54,495 nt of DNA from a virus. How positions within the stretch are numbered: the stretch's first letter is position 1; each line of letters starts with the position of its first letter. The stretch spans positions 1 through 54,495 of the IMG/VR virus record IMGVR_UViG_3300021375_000035. One strand, written 5' to 3'. The position numbers were made by a program, and so were the translations under genes. The notes under the pieces are model-generated. The model saw nothing but the letters and a program-made list of their open reading frames with translations, did no database searches and was not told the DNA's origin. Shown here piece after piece: positions 42,721 to 50,764 of the stretch.

Positions 42721-43428
42721 TTAGTTATTTCTTTCAGCAGCCTGAGTTCCTCTTTGTTGTTGATATGAATTCTCAATATCACCAGCTATAATAGCTGCGG
42801 TGTCATCAAGTATAACCTCAACTAAGTCATCTTTGAACTCACAATTTACATTGATAGCACTTGGGAAACCCGTATAAGGATCCACACATCCAATCATTTG
42901 TATATTTGTAGGCTTCTCATAATAAGTTAATACAGGATTTACAATATTAAAATCTGTATTTCTGTATATTCTTATTGTATTATTTAACATTGTGCAAAAC
43001 GTTTCACCCCATTCAAAACTAGGGTTCTTAAGTGGGTCCCTTAAGATCAATGGTACATTAGCTTCTTCAGCCAAATATACAGTCATTGATCTTGGTTCAG
43101 GACAACACTCTTGGTTTGCATCAGTGGTAACAGTTTTAAATTCTAAATAAGTATCAACTGGAAAATTAGTAGATTCAAAATACTCCGGTGTAACTGTACC
43201 TGCTAAAGATAACTCTCTTAACAAAGGTTGTAAATCATCTATTCTCTTCTTAGATAATTCATCTCCTTCTTTATACATATTACCACCATGTAAATTTCTT
43301 CTACACCATTCTATTTGAGCTTTATTAAAAGCCTCAATAAATTGCCAACACTCAATATTATCATAATCTTGACTATCTAATTTATTTAGTCTTTGTTTGA
43401 GTTTTAAGAATGCCGTGTTATTTTCCAT
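42721..43428 (-). CDS. Connector/ring-type protein, 235 aa
   Basis: The N-terminal helices 'FLKLKQRLNKLDSQDYDN' and 'WQFIEAFNKAQIEWCRRNLH' with 'IDDLQPLLRELS' are followed by a beta-rich centre ('TVYLAEEANVPLILRDP') and a C-terminal helix ('LVEVILDDTAAIIAGDIENS'). This helix-beta-helix layout is like the 224- and 308-residue tail adaptors, so it may be a ring protein below the portal. It follows the 339-residue gene by 10 nt and precedes the 515-residue gene, whose element-bearing leader separates the two. Assignment is by architecture and position. Confidence 0.7.
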   Translation of the reverse strand: MENNTAFLKLKQRLNKLDSQDYDNIECWQFIEAFNKAQIEWCRRNLHGGNMYKEGDELSKKRIDDLQPLLRELSLAGTVTPEYFESTNFPVDTYLEFKTVTTDANQECCPEPRSMTVYLAEEANVPLILRDPLKNPSFEWGETFCTMLNNTIRIYRNTDFNIVNPVLTYYEKPTNIQMIGCVDPYTGFPSAINVNCEFKDDLVEVILDDTAAIIAGDIENSYQQQRGTQAAERNN

Positions 43429-43438
43429 TTTTTAATAT

Positions 43439-44458
43439 TTATGAATTCCAATATGGGTCAACTTTATCTAATAAAGATAATAGTGTTTCTTCATTCTTTG
43501 GATCTTTTAAAAACTCTAAACATTCAGCTGGTCTTTTACCTAGTCTAATACCACTATCAATTGGTTCAATCCACCCACCTGCTTTTGTAGTTAAAAATCT
43601 ATAATATAAACAATCTTTAATTAGTGCTCTAATTTTTAATTCTTCCATATCTAATTTAGATACATCTAAGAATTGTTTAGCAGCTCTTTTCTTATTGTTC
43701 TCTGCACCTCTTCCGTTAACGTATTCATCCATGTTTTCATACATTACATCATTAGGTGTTGATTTAGTATATTGAACACTGTCAGCATCACATACTTTAG
43801 ATACATACATTAATTTTGTAGTATCTGAATCATATAAGTTTTGTAAAGATGTCAATGCTCTATTCTTTAATTTAGTTAATTCAGTTCTAGTTGTAAGTGT
43901 TTCTTCAACTGTATCTAAATAAAACTTATGGTTATCATTACCTGCTTTTGCTTCTTTTAAAGACTTAGCTACAATAGAAAAACCACCAGCTCTAATTGCA
44001 TGTAATTTAATTCTATCATATGGATCTAAATGACCATCTAAATACACTGGATCATTACCACATCTTAAAGAAATCTTATCCCAAAACTTAGAATTATCAG
44101 GCTTCATTACAGTTAGTTTGTTCCAAAAGTCTTTATCTTCTGGATCAACTTGGTTTGCTGCTAATTCAGCTTCTAATTCAGAAACAACCTTTCTGATTTC
44201 TGCAATCTTTGCCTTCTTTTCTTTAGGAGGTAACATCTTTACTTCAGGAGCAAACTCATTTAATCCTGTTACATATCTCTTAACTCCATTCATTTCTAAA
44301 CATGCTAATGACTCTTCATGATATACTCCATCATGCATAGCCATACCATATTGTTCTAACCCCATATTTTCTTTTGAGGGATTAAAATAAGGACGTATAG
44401 CAATAGTGCTAGTCTTCTTTTTGTGTTGATACTTTTCAACAATAGTGTAATCTTCCAT
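43439..44458 (-). CDS. Unrecognised virion-region protein, 339 aa
   Basis: It is a soluble protein with mixed composition. There is a helical, charged stretch around residues 80-105 ('KEKKAKIAEIRKVVSELEAE') and a later one ('TLTTRTELTKLKNRALTSLQ'). Notable strings are 'KTSTIAIRPYFNPSKENMG' near the start and 'GGWIEPIDSGIRLGKRPAEC' near the end. No membrane segment, catalytic motif or repeat is visible. It sits between the small decoration-like gene and the ring-type gene, so a structural or assembly role is likely. It starts after a hairpin terminator and a 120-nt gap holding a 'TGCATTA' direct repeat. Function unknown. Confidence 0.7.
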   Translation of the reverse strand: MEDYTIVEKYQHKKKTSTIAIRPYFNPSKENMGLEQYGMAMHDGVYHEESLACLEMNGVKRYVTGLNEFAPEVKMLPPKEKKAKIAEIRKVVSELEAELAANQVDPEDKDFWNKLTVMKPDNSKFWDKISLRCGNDPVYLDGHLDPYDRIKLHAIRAGGFSIVAKSLKEAKAGNDNHKFYLDTVEETLTTRTELTKLKNRALTSLQNLYDSDTTKLMYVSKVCDADSVQYTKSTPNDVMYENMDEYVNGRGAENNKKRAAKQFLDVSKLDMEELKIRALIKDCLYYRFLTTKAGGWIEPIDSGIRLGKRPAECLEFLKDPKNEETLLSLLDKVDPYWNS

Positions 44459-44543
44459 TCTTTGGTTTTTTTTAAAAATTAATAATTGTTACTCACGTCA
44501 AATAATGCAACTTAATGCACATTTTATTATTACTAATATTTCT

Positions 44544-44567
44544 AAAGCAAGGTTTTACCCTTGCTAA
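44544..44567 (-). terminator. Stem-loop terminator after the 79-residue gene
   Basis: A 7-bp stem AGCAAGG/CCTTGCT (44546-44552 with 44559-44565) and a 6-nt loop, 14 nt after the stop. The following tract is TTTAGAAATATT, so termination may be partial. Confidence 0.6.
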
Positions 44568-44579
44568 AGTTTTTGACTT

Positions 44580-44819
44580 TTAGCCTATAACAATTTTTAA
44601 AGCTCCTGCTGTATGATATATATCACCCTTTTTTAAACCGGCTGCAATAGCTGCCGCTTCATTTGCATATGAATCAGAACTGGCTACATCACGTATCCAA
44701 CTAATTACTTCATTAACATGTAGTAATCTAGCATTTCCTGTTTCTGCTCTTGATACACCTTCATAAGCTGGGCTTTCAAATTGTTGCTTCAGCTTAGTTA
44801 ATTGTTTTGGTGCTCCCAT
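44580..44819 (-). CDS. Small head-decoration/fibre-like protein, 79 aa
   Basis: The last 30 residues, 'ANEAAAIAAGLKKGDIYHTA' followed by 'GALKIVIG', match a short beta motif widespread in phage head-fibre and decoration proteins ('AAxAxGLxxGDxYxTxxxLKIV'). The first half is polar with a helix ('ARLLHVNEVISWIRDVASSD'). It lies directly downstream of the major capsid gene, separated from it by a strong terminator, which fits a capsid-surface accessory protein. Confidence 0.75.
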   Translation of the reverse strand: MGAPKQLTKLKQQFESPAYEGVSRAETGNARLLHVNEVISWIRDVASSDSYANEAAAIAAGLKKGDIYHTAGALKIVIG

Positions 44820-44839
44820 GATTATTATATTTAAAGGTT

Positions 44840-44880
44840 AAAAATAAAAAGGGAGGAGGCATAAACCACCTCCCCTTTAA
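44840..44880 (-). terminator. Strong terminator after the major capsid gene
   Basis: Long GC-containing stem (AAAGGG-G-AGG-T-GG against CC-TCCT-CCCTTT with one bulge and one mismatch; 44848-44879) followed by TTTTTATTTTTAA on the minus strand. It lies 12 nt after the stop codon. Confidence 0.88.
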
Positions 44881-44891
44881 TGTTATAGTTC

Positions 44892-46511
44892 TTAGAATGA
44901 TCCTCCTGTAACAGGGTTTCTCATTACAATTTTAAGAACTTTAGTTGGATCCTTAACCCATATAGCTGGCATGGTTTGAGTCATATATACTCTGTATCCA
45001 TTGAACTGACCAGTAGATGCAAATCCTTGAGTTCTTCCCATGTAGTCCATAGTACCATTTTGGTAGAACCACTTAAGTTGATTATCCCAAGAAAGTTTCA
45101 ACAAGTGAATGTTGTCATTTCCTTCATCAGTTACATCAAAGATAATAAAGCTAAATGAACTTAGAGGTCTTCCATCAATTAATGGATTCTCAATGTCATT
45201 AGTATTTAAGTTATCAAATGCTGGATTCAATACAAACTTAACGTTAGCTAAGAAAGGAATAGTAAAGCTTGTGTAAGCAAAACCATAATCTAGATCCATT
45301 CCTGAACCAGATACTGCTCCAATCTCAGAAGCGTTTTGTACTAATCCTGAACCATACACTTCATCAGCAATTGCTTTGTTGATTAATTGCATACCACCAA
45401 TACCTGTTTGTACAACAAGTGATCTTTGTGGGTCTGGTCCTTTGAACTCAACTTTACCTTGATAGAAGTTATAAAGTTCAGATTTAAACATGTCAAGTGT
45501 AAATGAAGACTTGTTGTATACTCTCTTGAAAGAGTTATCTAACTGTGCCCATAAACCTACAGATAATCTAATGTCATCCGGTCCATCTTGCTTAATTCTA
45601 CCACCTTTACCCCACATTAGGTAAGTTTCAATATCCGTTGCAATTTTAGATAAGTGAGCTGCTTCCATATTTGTAATGAAAGTTCTTGTTAGAGTTCCAT
45701 TCTCAAATGCTTCTCTAGCACCCGCTTTACCCATGTTTGCTACTAGTCCTTCAATACTTGGTACTGATGGATTGTTTGGATCTGTATTAAAGTTTCTCCA
45801 GATTTCAGTAACAGGTACAGTACCATCAGCGTTTAATCCGCCTTTGATCATTAAATCTGCTCTTGAAGAAATTGAATAGTGTACGTGTGCTTCAGCTCCT
45901 CCTACAAAGTTGTAGAATTCACGGAAACCAGAACCTGTTTCAATGTCAGAGAATCTTTCTCCGTACTCACCTCTTGCAGAACCTTTTCTGAAGAATTTAG
46001 TACCTTTAGCTAAATACTTGTTATCCAAGAAAGCTGTGTTATTGTTGTTAACTAATTGAACAGTGTAAACAAAACCGTCACCAGCTGGGATAATATCATC
46101 CGCAGTAATGTACAATTCTAATCCATTATACTTATCATAAGTAATAATGTCACCATGTCCAAAAGTTCTCTTGTTGATCTTGATCTTAAATAGAGTTCCA
46201 TCTACACCTTTGCTAGCATTAGCTGGTTCAATGTCTGCTACAATATAAGGAAGATCCTGTGCAATAGGAGTTTGCCACTTGTACTCACCTCTAGCGTTAT
46301 CCACCATGATAGTATTCTTTCCACCAAAAGAAGCCATTTGATATAAAGGCATTTCTACCTTTTGGGTCATAGCCCATAAATCAATTGGTCCCATATCCAT
46401 AGGCTCAGGGTTACCAAGCATTTGGGTAAGGTGATAAGAATCAACATGTGAACTTGCTTTATAGCTTGTATCACGTAGGAAAATCCCATTATTTAAAACT
46501 GGAGTTGCCAT
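44892..46511 (-). CDS. Major capsid protein (probable), 539 aa
   Basis: Identified by place and size: the next gene after a scaffold-like gene and the portal, 539 residues, with a strong Rho-independent terminator 12 nt after the stop. The sequence is an alpha/beta mix without low complexity, for example 'GKNTIMVDNARGEYKWQTPI' near residue 63, 'FREFYNFVGGAEAHVHYSI' near 200, and a conserved-looking end 'GYRVYMTQTMPAIWVKDPTK'. The fold (HK97-like expected) cannot be shown by eye. No protease cleavage site is obvious. Start ATG at 46511 is preceded by an A/T-rich leader without Shine-Dalgarno. The phage GroES upstream of TerL may serve folding of this protein. Confidence 0.75.
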   Translation of the reverse strand: MATPVLNNGIFLRDTSYKASSHVDSYHLTQMLGNPEPMDMGPIDLWAMTQKVEMPLYQMASFGGKNTIMVDNARGEYKWQTPIAQDLPYIVADIEPANASKGVDGTLFKIKINKRTFGHGDIITYDKYNGLELYITADDIIPAGDGFVYTVQLVNNNNTAFLDNKYLAKGTKFFRKGSARGEYGERFSDIETGSGFREFYNFVGGAEAHVHYSISSRADLMIKGGLNADGTVPVTEIWRNFNTDPNNPSVPSIEGLVANMGKAGAREAFENGTLTRTFITNMEAAHLSKIATDIETYLMWGKGGRIKQDGPDDIRLSVGLWAQLDNSFKRVYNKSSFTLDMFKSELYNFYQGKVEFKGPDPQRSLVVQTGIGGMQLINKAIADEVYGSGLVQNASEIGAVSGSGMDLDYGFAYTSFTIPFLANVKFVLNPAFDNLNTNDIENPLIDGRPLSSFSFIIFDVTDEGNDNIHLLKLSWDNQLKWFYQNGTMDYMGRTQGFASTGQFNGYRVYMTQTMPAIWVKDPTKVLKIVMRNPVTGGSF

Positions 46512-46566
46512 AATTTTGATTGTTTTTAGTTAATAATTAATTTCAGTTTATATATTTAATGTTAAA

Positions 46567-47883
46567 TTAAATTCTTTTAAATATGTTGGTAGGTCTTTGA
46601 ATCTTTCTTTTAGAAGTTCTTTTAACTTCTTCATCTCTTGCTTGAACTCCCAATGATGCACCACCTGCATTTGTTTGCTCACTCTTCAATTTTCTAACCG
46701 TTTTCTCAACACTCTTTTGTGCACCCTTATCCATAATCTTTGCTTTGTAAGCTACTGGGTCTTGTAATAACCATAGTGCTTCAGAGATTAATGCATAATT
46801 AGGCTCCACAAATTGATACTTTTCTAATAAGTGACCTAATAGATTTGTATTAGTTCCACTTACTGAAGGATAGTTAGGTTGTACTAAACCATTATATAAC
46901 ATAGCTTGAGTCTTTCTATCAACTTTAATATCTCCTAATTTACCTTCTTTTAATGTCTCATAGACATTTTTCATATATTGTTGTGATGCATGCTCTTGTT
47001 GTTTTTTCTTCAACTCTTGTTCTTTGAGTTTTTGTGCAACAACTTTTTCTTGCATCTTATCTAATTTTGGTTTAAACTTAGAAGCTTGTGTTTCAAGTTT
47101 ACCTAAGTCTTTCCAAATTTCAATTTCTTCTTGTATATCCTCAGCAGTACCATAACCAGTTGCACTTAAATATTCAGTAATGATCTTTTCTTGATCAGAT
47201 GCTTTTTTAATGTTTAACTCTTTATGTTGCTCTACTTGAGATAATGTAGAAAATAAACCTTTTAAATCTTTACCACCATCAGCTACATACTTTGCAGCTA
47301 TTTGTAATTCTTGTGGTAAGCTCTGGAAAAATTGTTTTGGAGTTTCACTTCTTACTTGTCTAGCTTTTTCTTCTAGATTAGCTTCAATTAACTCTTCCCA
47401 GTCTTTAGCAGTATATTCTTCTAATGATTTATCATCATCAAATGGTACAATCTTATCATCTTTAATAAGTTTACCAAATACATCTGAGATACCACTAATT
47501 GATTTTCTACCTCTTTTTTCTTTTGGTTTGTTTTCTTCTTCTTCTTCTCCTACATCTAAAGAATCTAATATATCTTCTACATCAGCTTCTACTTTAGTTT
47601 CTGTTTTAGTTTCAGCTTTAACTTCTTCAGTAGCTTCTGCTTCAACAGTTTCTTCTTTTTTGTTTTCTTCTACTTTTGCATCTAAGTCATCAGCATCAGA
47701 AATATCTGGATCAGCAAAAGACATGTCAGCTTTATCATTTAAACCAGAAAAAATGTTTTTTGGTTTAGCCTTAGTATCTTGAATCATATCAGCACCACTT
47801 GGAGCTGCATTAAAGATTTCATCTAAGTTAATATCTACTTGTTCTACTTTACTATTCACAGTTTGTGTTTGCGTTGCACTCAT
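46567..47883 (-). CDS. Capsid scaffold-like protein, 438 aa
   Basis: The N-terminal 130 residues are very acidic and low in complexity (runs of E and D with 'KAETKTETKVEADVEDI'). They are followed by a helical region, a clear coiled coil ('FKPKLDKMQEKVVAQKLKEQ', 'ELKKKQQEHASQQYMKNVY') and a basic C-terminus ('RTSKRKIQRPTNIFKRI'). An acidic body with coiled coil and a basic capsid-binding tail, located between portal and major capsid genes, is typical of scaffolding proteins. A promoter-like TATATTAT element lies about 40 nt upstream of the ATG, so scaffold and capsid protein may form one transcription unit. No protease motif is seen. Confidence 0.75.
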   Translation of the reverse strand: MSATQTQTVNSKVEQVDINLDEIFNAAPSGADMIQDTKAKPKNIFSGLNDKADMSFADPDISDADDLDAKVEENKKEETVEAEATEEVKAETKTETKVEADVEDILDSLDVGEEEEENKPKEKRGRKSISGISDVFGKLIKDDKIVPFDDDKSLEEYTAKDWEELIEANLEEKARQVRSETPKQFFQSLPQELQIAAKYVADGGKDLKGLFSTLSQVEQHKELNIKKASDQEKIITEYLSATGYGTAEDIQEEIEIWKDLGKLETQASKFKPKLDKMQEKVVAQKLKEQELKKKQQEHASQQYMKNVYETLKEGKLGDIKVDRKTQAMLYNGLVQPNYPSVSGTNTNLLGHLLEKYQFVEPNYALISEALWLLQDPVAYKAKIMDKGAQKSVEKTVRKLKSEQTNAGGASLGVQARDEEVKRTSKRKIQRPTNIFKRI

Positions 47884-47904
47884 AATATTTGTTGGTTTTA
47901 ATAT

Positions 47905-47930
47905 TAATAACTTCTTACATACATAATATA
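47905..47930 (-). promoter_or_regulatory. Promoter-like element upstream of scaffold and capsid genes
   Basis: Minus-strand TATATTATGTATGTAAGAAGTTAT (core TATATTAT at 47923-47930) resembles the elements at 33064-33095 and 42656-42694 but is less exact. It lies 22-47 nt before the scaffold ATG in a 130-nt gap. Confidence 0.3.
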
Positions 47931-47964
47931 AGAATTCTTTTATTATAAATTGCTATGTTAAACT

Positions 47965-47990
47965 TAAAAAATTTTCTTAAAAATGAAAAT
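47965..47990 (-). terminator. Weak stem-loop after the portal gene
   Basis: A 6-bp stem ATTTTC/GAAAAT with an 8-nt loop followed by TTTTT. It lies 24 nt after the portal stop. The all-A/T stem makes it a weak terminator at best. Confidence 0.3.
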
Positions 47991-48013
47991 AAAATGCAGT
48001 ATATAGCTAACGC

Positions 48014-50764
48014 TTATTTTTTATCTTCCTTTTTTGGTGAATCATACTTGTTTTTATTCTCTCTTGCAATTTGTAGTTTTGTATCAGCAATCTGTTTATC
48101 AGCAGCAATTTTTTCTCTTTCAACAGATAATCTGCTATTCTCCATAGCTTGTTTAGAACTGTTTTCTTCACGTTTCATATTCATTTGCTCTCTATATTGA
48201 GTAGTCTCTCTAATCTCTTTCATAGCATCCTGATAATCAGATACTTGATTTTGATTTATATCTACCATAGAACCATACCCTGCTGATCTGATTTCTGCTA
48301 ATGTAATATCATTTTGTCTGTCTTTTTCATTTTCAGACATTTCTACTTGAAGTTTTTGTTGTTCTTCTTGCTGCTTAGCTTTTAATTGTTGCTCTTGCAT
48401 TTGACGTTGCTGCTGCATATCCTGTTCTCTTTGCTTCTGTATTCTAGTTTCAGAGTCTTTAAGTATGTCTGATACTTCTGCAATTGAGTCAGCTTTAACA
48501 ATATTACCTAATTCATAAATACTTGCTCCTGTTGTATTATTTGTAAGAGCCATTTGTTTTAGGTTTTCTAATATAGCTCTATGATTAGTTTTAGTAGTTG
48601 CAAATACATTAAAATCTCTAAGTAATAGATCAGTACCATTTATAGTAAAATTAACCTTCTCAGCCTCTGTAGAGATATATTGCAATCTTAGGCTTGGATT
48701 ATTACTGTAATAGTATTGTGCTAAGTCAGTTCTCATTTGATGCACTCTTGGCATTAAATGATCTGAATGCTGTACAAAATACATTTCTGTTTGTGCATAA
48801 GATTGCTGCATAGCTTGAACTACACCTGTAGCTGTTTGAGCTGATACAGCACCACCTAAACGCTGTGGGTTAATACCTATAGCATCAAAACATTGTTGCT
48901 TAAAATAGTTTGCTAGTTGTATTCTAGACATCAATCTATTTGTTTGCTCCATGTTTAGAGTCTGGTAATGATTGAAGTTGGTGGCATTCTCAGTATTAGT
49001 AATTGAAGTATCTAATGGTAACATTTGAAAATCTTTCATTGCTACCCATGCTTTTGAATAATTATTTTTACCCCAGTCTTCTCCCATTGAGTGACGTGGT
49101 AAAGCATTCTGATCAAACATGATTACTGTTCCTAATTCATCTATTAGAATGTCTGCAATCTGGTTATTAACCATATTGTACCCAACTTGATATGCTTTCA
49201 TTAGATCAACTAATGATGTAGATCTAGTGTTTCTATCTGAAAATACTCTTCCTTCTACTGGAAGTTTACATCCATAAAGTGTATTGTTTCCTTTAAATTG
49301 AAATGGTAATCTACCAGGTTTAGTTCTATTAATACCTATATAAATTGGATTAATATTATCACCCATAGTAGATCTCCACATAGCAGGTAAATTAGGACCT
49401 ATCTTAACACCACCCCATACTTCATTAATCCATATCCAGTCAATATGTTCTCCTGCTAATAAATTTTCTTTAGTTTTTTGTTTAAATATTGATGTATCAT
49501 AAATAGCCTTTTTAGTTATCTTAAATGTTTCATCAATAATTTCTTGTGTAACTTCACCATCATCTTCAATCTTAGTTAAGTGTCCAACTTTTCTTTGAGT
49601 CTTCCAATAAATTGTAGCAACTCTAAGTAAGTTTCCTTCACCCCATGATGATACATCTTCATTCTCATCAAGTATCTCACTAAGTATATCTCCACCATTA
49701 GCAGGATCATTCCAGTAATTAGATGTAAATTGTCTATAAGCTAAACCTGGTGCATTAGTATTCCATTCATGTGATCTTTGAGGATCATAATAAGCACCAT
49801 CATTTTGATAACCATTTACTTGATATTGTGCAGATCTAGCAGGATAGATTCTTTGTAATGACTTTAGTTGTTTTTCATCCATCAAATAACCATATCTATC
49901 TATTGCATCTGATACAGTCATTAAATCTATTTTACCAGCATAATTAGAATCAGCAATATATCTTTGATCTGGAGACTTTTGATAAAATGTTAGTACAGGA
50001 TTCCAGAGTTCTATATCATAGTCATCTTCTAGCATACGGAAATGCCAGAATTCTCTGTCCGCAATAAGCATATCTCTAAAGGCTCTTTCTTCAAGTTCTT
50101 GCATTTTGAATCTTTCATCATCTACTGCAAGTTGGTGAGATGCCCACTCTTCTACCATACTTCTATATGACTTACTAAAAAAGTCTTCTATTTCTGGTAA
50201 TGATTTTATTGCTTCTGGTGATAATTGTTGTTGAGCTTCTTCAGATGCAGGGTCCATACCCATCTCTACCATTCTACGTACTAAGTTTGCTTCAGCATCT
50301 GATAACAGTGCTTCTTCTATTTGCATTCTTTTCTGCTCTAACATCTCATTATAAGACGCATCATCTACTGCTCTAAATTGTACTTTAGAATATCTTTTAG
50401 CAAATTCCCCCGTAAGTACATTTATTACATTTGGAACTATTGGATAAAACTTTAACTCTAACGCAGAATCATTTTCTCTTGTTAAAGTATCCATTAAATC
50501 TTTATATTCATTGTCAGGTTCAACAATGTAATCTGATTTATCTATAATACCTTTTGCAAGTTTATAGTTCTTTAATAATCTTCTTGAATTGATACGTAAG
50601 AATTCTATTCCTTGTAGCTCTAGCCAATCTAAATTCCATGCTGCCCAATCATCATCTTTTTTCTTATATGGTAAAAATTGTACTGGCTGTGTTAAACTAG
50701 AAAATGTAGGCCCGCTTTCAGCTTTGGCACCATTCTTAAGTTGCATTGCATTTAATACTCTCAT
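48014..50764 (-). CDS. Portal protein, 916 aa
   Basis: It sits between TerL (start immediately after the TerL stop, 'TAAATG') and the scaffold gene. The N-terminal part has 'WAAWNLDWLELQGIEFL', 'LAKGIIDKSDYIVEP' and 'FYPIVPNVINVLTGEFAKRY', patterns I associate with large portal proteins of crAss-like and related phages. The middle is aromatic-rich and mixed alpha/beta. The last about 150 residues form a long Q/E/K/R helix ('MQQQRQMQEQQLKAKQQEEQ'), likely the extended crown/barrel helix or a flexible tail inside the capsid. At 916 residues it is longer than most portals, mostly because of this C-terminal helix. Role: dodecameric DNA channel at the capsid vertex (family knowledge). Confidence 0.85.
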   Translation of the reverse strand: MRVLNAMQLKNGAKAESGPTFSSLTQPVQFLPYKKKDDDWAAWNLDWLELQGIEFLRINSRRLLKNYKLAKGIIDKSDYIVEPDNEYKDLMDTLTRENDSALELKFYPIVPNVINVLTGEFAKRYSKVQFRAVDDASYNEMLEQKRMQIEEALLSDAEANLVRRMVEMGMDPASEEAQQQLSPEAIKSLPEIEDFFSKSYRSMVEEWASHQLAVDDERFKMQELEERAFRDMLIADREFWHFRMLEDDYDIELWNPVLTFYQKSPDQRYIADSNYAGKIDLMTVSDAIDRYGYLMDEKQLKSLQRIYPARSAQYQVNGYQNDGAYYDPQRSHEWNTNAPGLAYRQFTSNYWNDPANGGDILSEILDENEDVSSWGEGNLLRVATIYWKTQRKVGHLTKIEDDGEVTQEIIDETFKITKKAIYDTSIFKQKTKENLLAGEHIDWIWINEVWGGVKIGPNLPAMWRSTMGDNINPIYIGINRTKPGRLPFQFKGNNTLYGCKLPVEGRVFSDRNTRSTSLVDLMKAYQVGYNMVNNQIADILIDELGTVIMFDQNALPRHSMGEDWGKNNYSKAWVAMKDFQMLPLDTSITNTENATNFNHYQTLNMEQTNRLMSRIQLANYFKQQCFDAIGINPQRLGGAVSAQTATGVVQAMQQSYAQTEMYFVQHSDHLMPRVHQMRTDLAQYYYSNNPSLRLQYISTEAEKVNFTINGTDLLLRDFNVFATTKTNHRAILENLKQMALTNNTTGASIYELGNIVKADSIAEVSDILKDSETRIQKQREQDMQQQRQMQEQQLKAKQQEEQQKLQVEMSENEKDRQNDITLAEIRSAGYGSMVDINQNQVSDYQDAMKEIRETTQYREQMNMKREENSSKQAMENSRLSVEREKIAADKQIADTKLQIARENKNKYDSPKKEDKK

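Noticed and set aside
44459-44579. Operator formed by repeated TGCATTA in the gap before the 339-residue gene
   Set aside because: Two short copies in A/T-rich DNA; no symmetric site or second location supports a regulator.
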